Assembly (NCBI GenBank): GCA_963422385.1
Contig: OY729432.1
Span: 1-64,000 of the forward strand
Direction: 5' to 3'
DNA length: 64,000 nucleotides
Source of the DNA: JAJDTQ01 sp963422385
GTDB taxonomy: Bacteria > Desulfobacterota > Binatia > UBA9968 > JAJDTQ01
Shown: positions 60,288 to 64,000 of the stretch, piece by piece
Layout of the letters: each line of letters begins with the position of its first letter
Numbering within the stretch: position 1 is the stretch's first letter
The notes under the pieces: model-generated
The model's input: only the letters and a program-made list of their open reading frames with translations
The model's database searches: none
Told to the model about the DNA's origin: nothing
Made by a program: the position numbers and the translations under genes

Positions 60288-61116
60288 AGTGAAGCTCCCG
60301 TGACTGCTTCCTGATCTTTTTGATCTGCTCTCTCACCGTCGTCGCGCTGCCGGAATCCGGCGCCAGCTCCAGAAACCTCTCGAGATCCGTCAGCGCACCC
60401 ACGCCGTCCTCCAGTCGCAACCGGAGCAAGCCACGGTCCCGCACCTGCTCGGGGTCGTCCGGGTCAAGGATCACCAGTTGCTCCACCGCCCGCAGGCATC
60501 GTTCCGGATCCTGACGATTGGCGTAGATCAGCTTGACGTTGTTCAACATGCGTTGGACGATCTGCCTGTTGGACACGGCGAACAGGTATTCCGGCCGAAC
60601 CTCGATCCGCCCGCCGTACAGCTTGTCCAGCAAACCCTGTAGATCCGCCGGCGAGAGGATACTGCCGCCGTGGAAGGGATCCACGAAGACCTCTTCGCCA
60701 TCGCACACGGTCTTCACCAGGAAATGTCCGGGGAAACCGACTCCCCGAACCTCCAGGCCCACCCGTCGGGCCACCTCCATGTAGAGCACCGACAGCGTGA
60801 TGGGTATTCCCGTCTTGCGCACCATGACCCGGTTCAGGAAGCTGTTCTCGGGATCGTAGTAGTCGTCGGCGTTGCCCTTGAAGCCCTGCTGCTTGAACAG
60901 GACGTAGTCGACACAGGCCAACCGCCGGTACTTGTCTTCCGGGTCGCCGGACACTTCTCTCACGCTCTCGGCCATACGGTCCAGGCGGGTCAGATATTGC
61001 CGGACATCGAGTTCGGGATACTCGGGCAGCGCGATGGTCAGGGCCACACGGGCGAGGTCCATCTCCGGCCCGGAGACCGCCTCGGCAAAGGCACGGTACC
61101 GTACACTGTCATCCAT
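60286..61116 (-). CDS. SirB1-type transglutaminase-like protein with TPR
   Basis: A 276-residue protein. NSFLNRVMVRKTGIPITLSV, EVRGVGFPGHFLVKTVCDGE and VFVDPFHGGSILSPADLQGL are conserved SirB1 blocks; the C-terminal part (DPERCLRAVEQLVILDPDD, GALTDLERFLELAPDSG) is a TPR. SirB1 proteins are linked to transglutaminase-like folds without clear function. It converges on the radical SAM gene. Confidence 0.8.
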   Translation of the reverse strand: MDDSVRYRAFAEAVSGPEMDLARVALTIALPEYPELDVRQYLTRLDRMAESVREVSGDPEDKYRRLACVDYVLFKQQGFKGNADDYYDPENSFLNRVMVRKTGIPITLSVLYMEVARRVGLEVRGVGFPGHFLVKTVCDGEEVFVDPFHGGSILSPADLQGLLDKLYGGRIEVRPEYLFAVSNRQIVQRMLNNVKLIYANRQDPERCLRAVEQLVILDPDDPEQVRDRGLLRLRLEDGVGALTDLERFLELAPDSGSATTVREQIKKIRKQSRELH

Positions 61117-61161
61117 TTCCCCTCCGGAGTGAGACCGCGGCGGCCCCGCTCTCCGTGCCCG

Positions 61162-62937
61162 TCAACGAGGGTCGGAGACCACGTCCACCACGGCCGGGAG
61201 CCGCTGCTCCTTGACCACCTTGTAGGCCCGTTCCAGCGCCGGCCCCAGATCCGCCGGGCTCGTGACGGGTCCTTCACCCCACACCCCGAAACACTCGGCC
61301 ATCTTGGCGTAGTCCACCAGCGGATCGCTCACGTGGGTGCCGATGCCGGCGTTCTCGACGGGCCGGTTGCGGAACTCCGCCAGCCTGATGCCGTGTTCTT
61401 CCGAGTTGTAGAAGGACTGGTTGTTGTGGATGACGATCAGCAACGGAATCTTGTGGTGCGCCGCGGTCCACAGCGCGCTGGAGGTCATCAACAGGTCGCC
61501 GTCCGACTGGATGTCGACACAGAACTTGTCGCTTCCCATGTGGCCCAGGGCCACTCCGAGGGCCGCGCTCATGCCGTAGCCCACGCCGGCGCCGCCACTC
61601 CGACCCAGGTACTGGCCCGGCTTGGTCCAGTCCCACAGTTTCCTTGCCCAGCCGTTGGCGCTGCCGTTGGCCAGCACCCAGTCCTCGCGCTTGACGACCT
61701 CACCCAGTTCGTACGCGAGGCAGGCGGTGGAGATGTCGTTCCGGGTGAGCGTCTGCCGCGCCTGCTCCTGCCAGCGGGCACGGGCCGCGTCGTGCGCCGC
61801 CTTCACTTCCTTCGCACGGGCCTCGATGGCCGGCCGGGCCTTGCCCGCGTCCATCATCTCGCGGCACAAGCGGGTCAGCTCGGGCAGGGCGATGGCCGTA
61901 TCGGCGCTGATGGGCACGTCCACGGCCTGCAGCGGCTGGACGTCCGTGGCCCAACTGTGCACCAGCATATCGTTGAGGTTGACGTGAATGACCTTCGTGC
62001 CGGGCTGGACGACGTAACCCATCTCCCGGGTGGTCCGATCCACGGTCGTCAGTGAACCGTAGAGATCCTGGACATCCAGCCCCAGCACCACGTCGGCCTT
62101 CTTCAGGAACTCGTCGGCGATGCCGCTTACGTCCAGCGGATGGGTGTTGGCGATGTTGTGGCGGTTGCCCTTGTCGATTACCGGAATGGCCAGCAACCCG
62201 GCCAGCTCGGCCAAGGGCGCCACCGCCGCCGGCTTGCGTCCCATGAAGTCGGCGATGATCAGGGGCGCCCTGGCTTCCACCAGGAGCTTCGCCGCCCGGC
62301 GCATGGCCTCCGGATCTCCCTGCACCGGCGCCTGGGGCGCGAACCGGCTCACGTCGGGTATCTCGATCTGCCTGGACATGGCCATTTCCTGCAAGCCGGC
62401 GTCGTAGTTGATGTACACGGGCGCCGTGGGCTCCGTGACGGCCAACCGATAGCCGCGGATGAAGGACTCCGGAATGCTCTCCAGCGTGGCCGGCTGGTCG
62501 TCCCATTTGGTGTAGTCCCGCACCTGGTTCCCTTGCGTCAGCGCGGTGTGAATCCAGTCGATCCAGGGACGGCGAATGGTCGTGTCCACCGGGCCGGTGC
62601 CGCCCAGGCAGATCACCGGAACCCGGTCGCACCACGCGTTGAAGATGCCCATGCTGCCGTGCTGAAGGCCCACCACGTCGTGCAGGATTGCCACCATGGG
62701 CTTGCCCGTGGCCTTGGCGTAGCCGTGGGAAATCGCCACGGAGATCTCCTCGTGGCAACAGAAGATCACCTCCGGGTGGTGGTTGCCGCCGTAGTTCACG
62801 ATGGAGTCATGGATACCGCGAAAGCTCGCGCCGGGATTGAAGGCCGTGTACTCGATATCGAAGGCCTTCAGCATGTCGACGACCACGTCCGACCCGTACT
62901 CTGCCTGCTTCTTCTCCGTCCTGCTGGCCGTTGCCAT
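61162..62937 (-). CDS. TPP-dependent enzyme (acetolactate synthase-like)
   Basis: A 591-residue ThDP enzyme. The N-terminal Pyr domain has VIFCCHEEISVAISHGYAKA with the catalytic Glu, the central domain APLIIADFMGRKPAAVAPLA, and the PP domain SGGAGVGYGMSAALGVALGH then QSDGDLLMTSSALWTAAHHK with the metal-binding DGD...N (VIHNNQSFYN). Family members include acetolactate synthase, benzoylformate decarboxylase and glyoxylate carboligase; substrate is not evident. It is transcribed away from the oxidoreductase gene. The 207 bases to that gene hold no gene. Confidence 0.85.
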   Translation of the reverse strand: MATASRTEKKQAEYGSDVVVDMLKAFDIEYTAFNPGASFRGIHDSIVNYGGNHHPEVIFCCHEEISVAISHGYAKATGKPMVAILHDVVGLQHGSMGIFNAWCDRVPVICLGGTGPVDTTIRRPWIDWIHTALTQGNQVRDYTKWDDQPATLESIPESFIRGYRLAVTEPTAPVYINYDAGLQEMAMSRQIEIPDVSRFAPQAPVQGDPEAMRRAAKLLVEARAPLIIADFMGRKPAAVAPLAELAGLLAIPVIDKGNRHNIANTHPLDVSGIADEFLKKADVVLGLDVQDLYGSLTTVDRTTREMGYVVQPGTKVIHVNLNDMLVHSWATDVQPLQAVDVPISADTAIALPELTRLCREMMDAGKARPAIEARAKEVKAAHDAARARWQEQARQTLTRNDISTACLAYELGEVVKREDWVLANGSANGWARKLWDWTKPGQYLGRSGGAGVGYGMSAALGVALGHMGSDKFCVDIQSDGDLLMTSSALWTAAHHKIPLLIVIHNNQSFYNSEEHGIRLAEFRNRPVENAGIGTHVSDPLVDYAKMAECFGVWGEGPVTSPADLGPALERAYKVVKEQRLPAVVDVVSDPR

Positions 62938-63144
62938 ATGGTGGTTCTCCCTTTGTATGTATGTTGTTCGTACGCATCATCTGCGTCGAGAGGCGACCGG
63001 GCTCGGTGGCCGCTGCCGCACCGAGCCCAGGAAAGCCATAGCTGCTTTGCGCCACCCGCGTCAACCTCGGCTGGTTTGACACTCCCGCCGGTGTTCGGCT
63101 AGTAGTGAAACCACTGATCGCATTCCTTCGAACGGAGCCAAGCC

Positions 63145-64000
63145 ACGAAAACCGGAGTTTTTCTTCCGATTTCAGGACGCGCCGCCGGTCCCGAGACCCT
63201 GCGTCAGGCCGCCGAGAGCGCCGAAGCCTGGGGGTTCGACTCCATCTGGGCGGCGGACCGTATCATCATCCCGTGGCGCATCGACACGCCCTACCCCTAT
63301 GGCAAGGACGGAGCTTTCATCGTACCGCCGGACCGCCCTTTCCTCGATTCCCTGACCTGCCTGACGTTTCTCGCCGCGTGCACCCGCCGCGTCGAGCTCG
63401 GGATAAGCGTTCTGGTGCTGCCCTACCGCCAGCCCCTGGTCTGGGCCAAGACCGTCGCCACCCTGGACCGTCTCTCCAAGGGCCGGTTCATCCTGGGCGT
63501 CGGCGCGGGGTGGATGGAAGAGGAGTTCCGCGCGCTGCAGGCGCCGTTCGAGGACCGCGGCCGCCGGACCGACGAACAGCTCGAGGTGCTCAAGGAAGTC
63601 TGGAACACGGAACACTCGAGCTTTTCCGGCGAGTTCTATCAATTCGAGGACATCGCTTTCCTGCCCAAGCCCCAAGGTCCCCGGGGCGTCCCGGTCTGGG
63701 TCGGCGGTGAGGGAAAGCGGGCCCAGAGGCGCGCCGGGCGCCACGGCGACGCGTGGTTTCCCTACTTCGTGCGCATCCACCCCGACGAGCTCGCCGCGCG
63801 ATTCGACAACGTCCGGCGCCACGCGGACGCGGCCGGGCGAGAACCGGACAGCCTGCGATTGAACTGCTGCCTCCCCATCGAAGTAACCGAAGAGCCCGTC
63901 CCGCAGGAGCCGGACCGTCTGGCAGGCACCCCTGCCCAGCTCGTGGAAGCGGTCGCAGGCTACCGGTCGGCGGGAGTGGAGCATCTCGCGCTTCAGTTCA
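63145..64000 (+). CDS. Luciferase-like oxidoreductase (partial), no ATG start
   Basis: The LLM reading frame runs open to the window end: TGVFLPISGRAAGPETLRQA, WGFDSIWAADRIIIPWRIDT, GISVLVLPYRQPLVWAKTVA and FILGVGAGWMEEEFRALQAP. The N-terminal KTGVFLP is normally preceded by Met, but the codon here is ACG at 63145-63147, with GGAG about 9 bases upstream and a TGA at 63115 in frame. Either ACG is used, or ATG was mutated or misread. The 3' end is beyond the window. Confidence 0.65.

Overview
The window is G+C-rich bacterial chromosome. Gene content resembles uncultivated, metabolically broad lineages such as Binatota or Tectomicrobia (Entotheonella-like) or other Deltaproteobacteria-related groups: many amidohydrolase-2 and luciferase-like oxidoreductase genes, a TAXI-type receptor, and a conserved rpsU-cvpA-dnaG-rpoD block. 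This placement is an inference from gene content only. Several single-base frameshifts fall in G or C runs, so some may be assembly errors.

Region 1 (1 to about 19,000) is the late part of a contractile-tail prophage. A Mu-type head module (protease, decoration-like protein, major capsid, DUF1320 protein, gpG-type morphogenesis protein, gp37-like protein) is followed by a P2-type tail module in the order V, PAAR, W, J, I, fibre, sheath, tube, E/E', tape measure, U, X, D. Extra genes interrupt it: a D12 adenine methylase, a small protein resembling Acb2/Tad1 anti-CBASS/Thoeris proteins, a tail fibre ending in a Hint domain, an ankyrin-repeat protein and an antisense membrane protein. Gene E carries a classical TTTTTTG slippery site for a -1 frameshift into E'. 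Terminase, portal, transposase and lysis genes are not in the window.

Region 2 (19,000 to 32,600) holds an IS630 remnant and then catabolic and transport genes: amidase, dienelactone hydrolase, luciferase-like oxidoreductase, two amidohydrolase-2 proteins, DMT and MFS transporters, rhomboid protease, SDR, TAXI receptor and a VOC protein. The most striking gene is a two-domain rhodanese whose catalytic cysteine codon is TGA. A hairpin lies just downstream, the protein reads on through the conserved active-site loop to its natural end, and the next gene overlaps that distal stop. This is the signature of a selenocysteine-containing sulfurtransferase.

Region 3 (32,740 to 40,640) is a defence island bounded by an IS5-family element and an IS1182-family element: a ribbon-helix-helix-like regulator, a XamI-type restriction enzyme, its N6-adenine methylase and a frameshifted OLD/GajA-like ATPase-TOPRIM nuclease, all on the minus strand. 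Region 4 (40,630 to 46,200) is a decayed hydantoinase/oxoprolinase cluster with remnants of an iron-type ABC transporter.

Region 5 (46,600 to 57,900) is a core-genome block on the minus strand, read as ftsE-ftsX-envC-ctpA-xseA-xseB-tlyA and then rpsU-cvpA-dnaG-rpoD-tRNA(CAT), covering cell division, envelope processing and macromolecular synthesis. Region 6 (57,900 to 64,000) carries a B12-binding radical SAM protein, a SirB1-type protein, a TPP-dependent enzyme and a luciferase-like oxidoreductase cut by the window edge.
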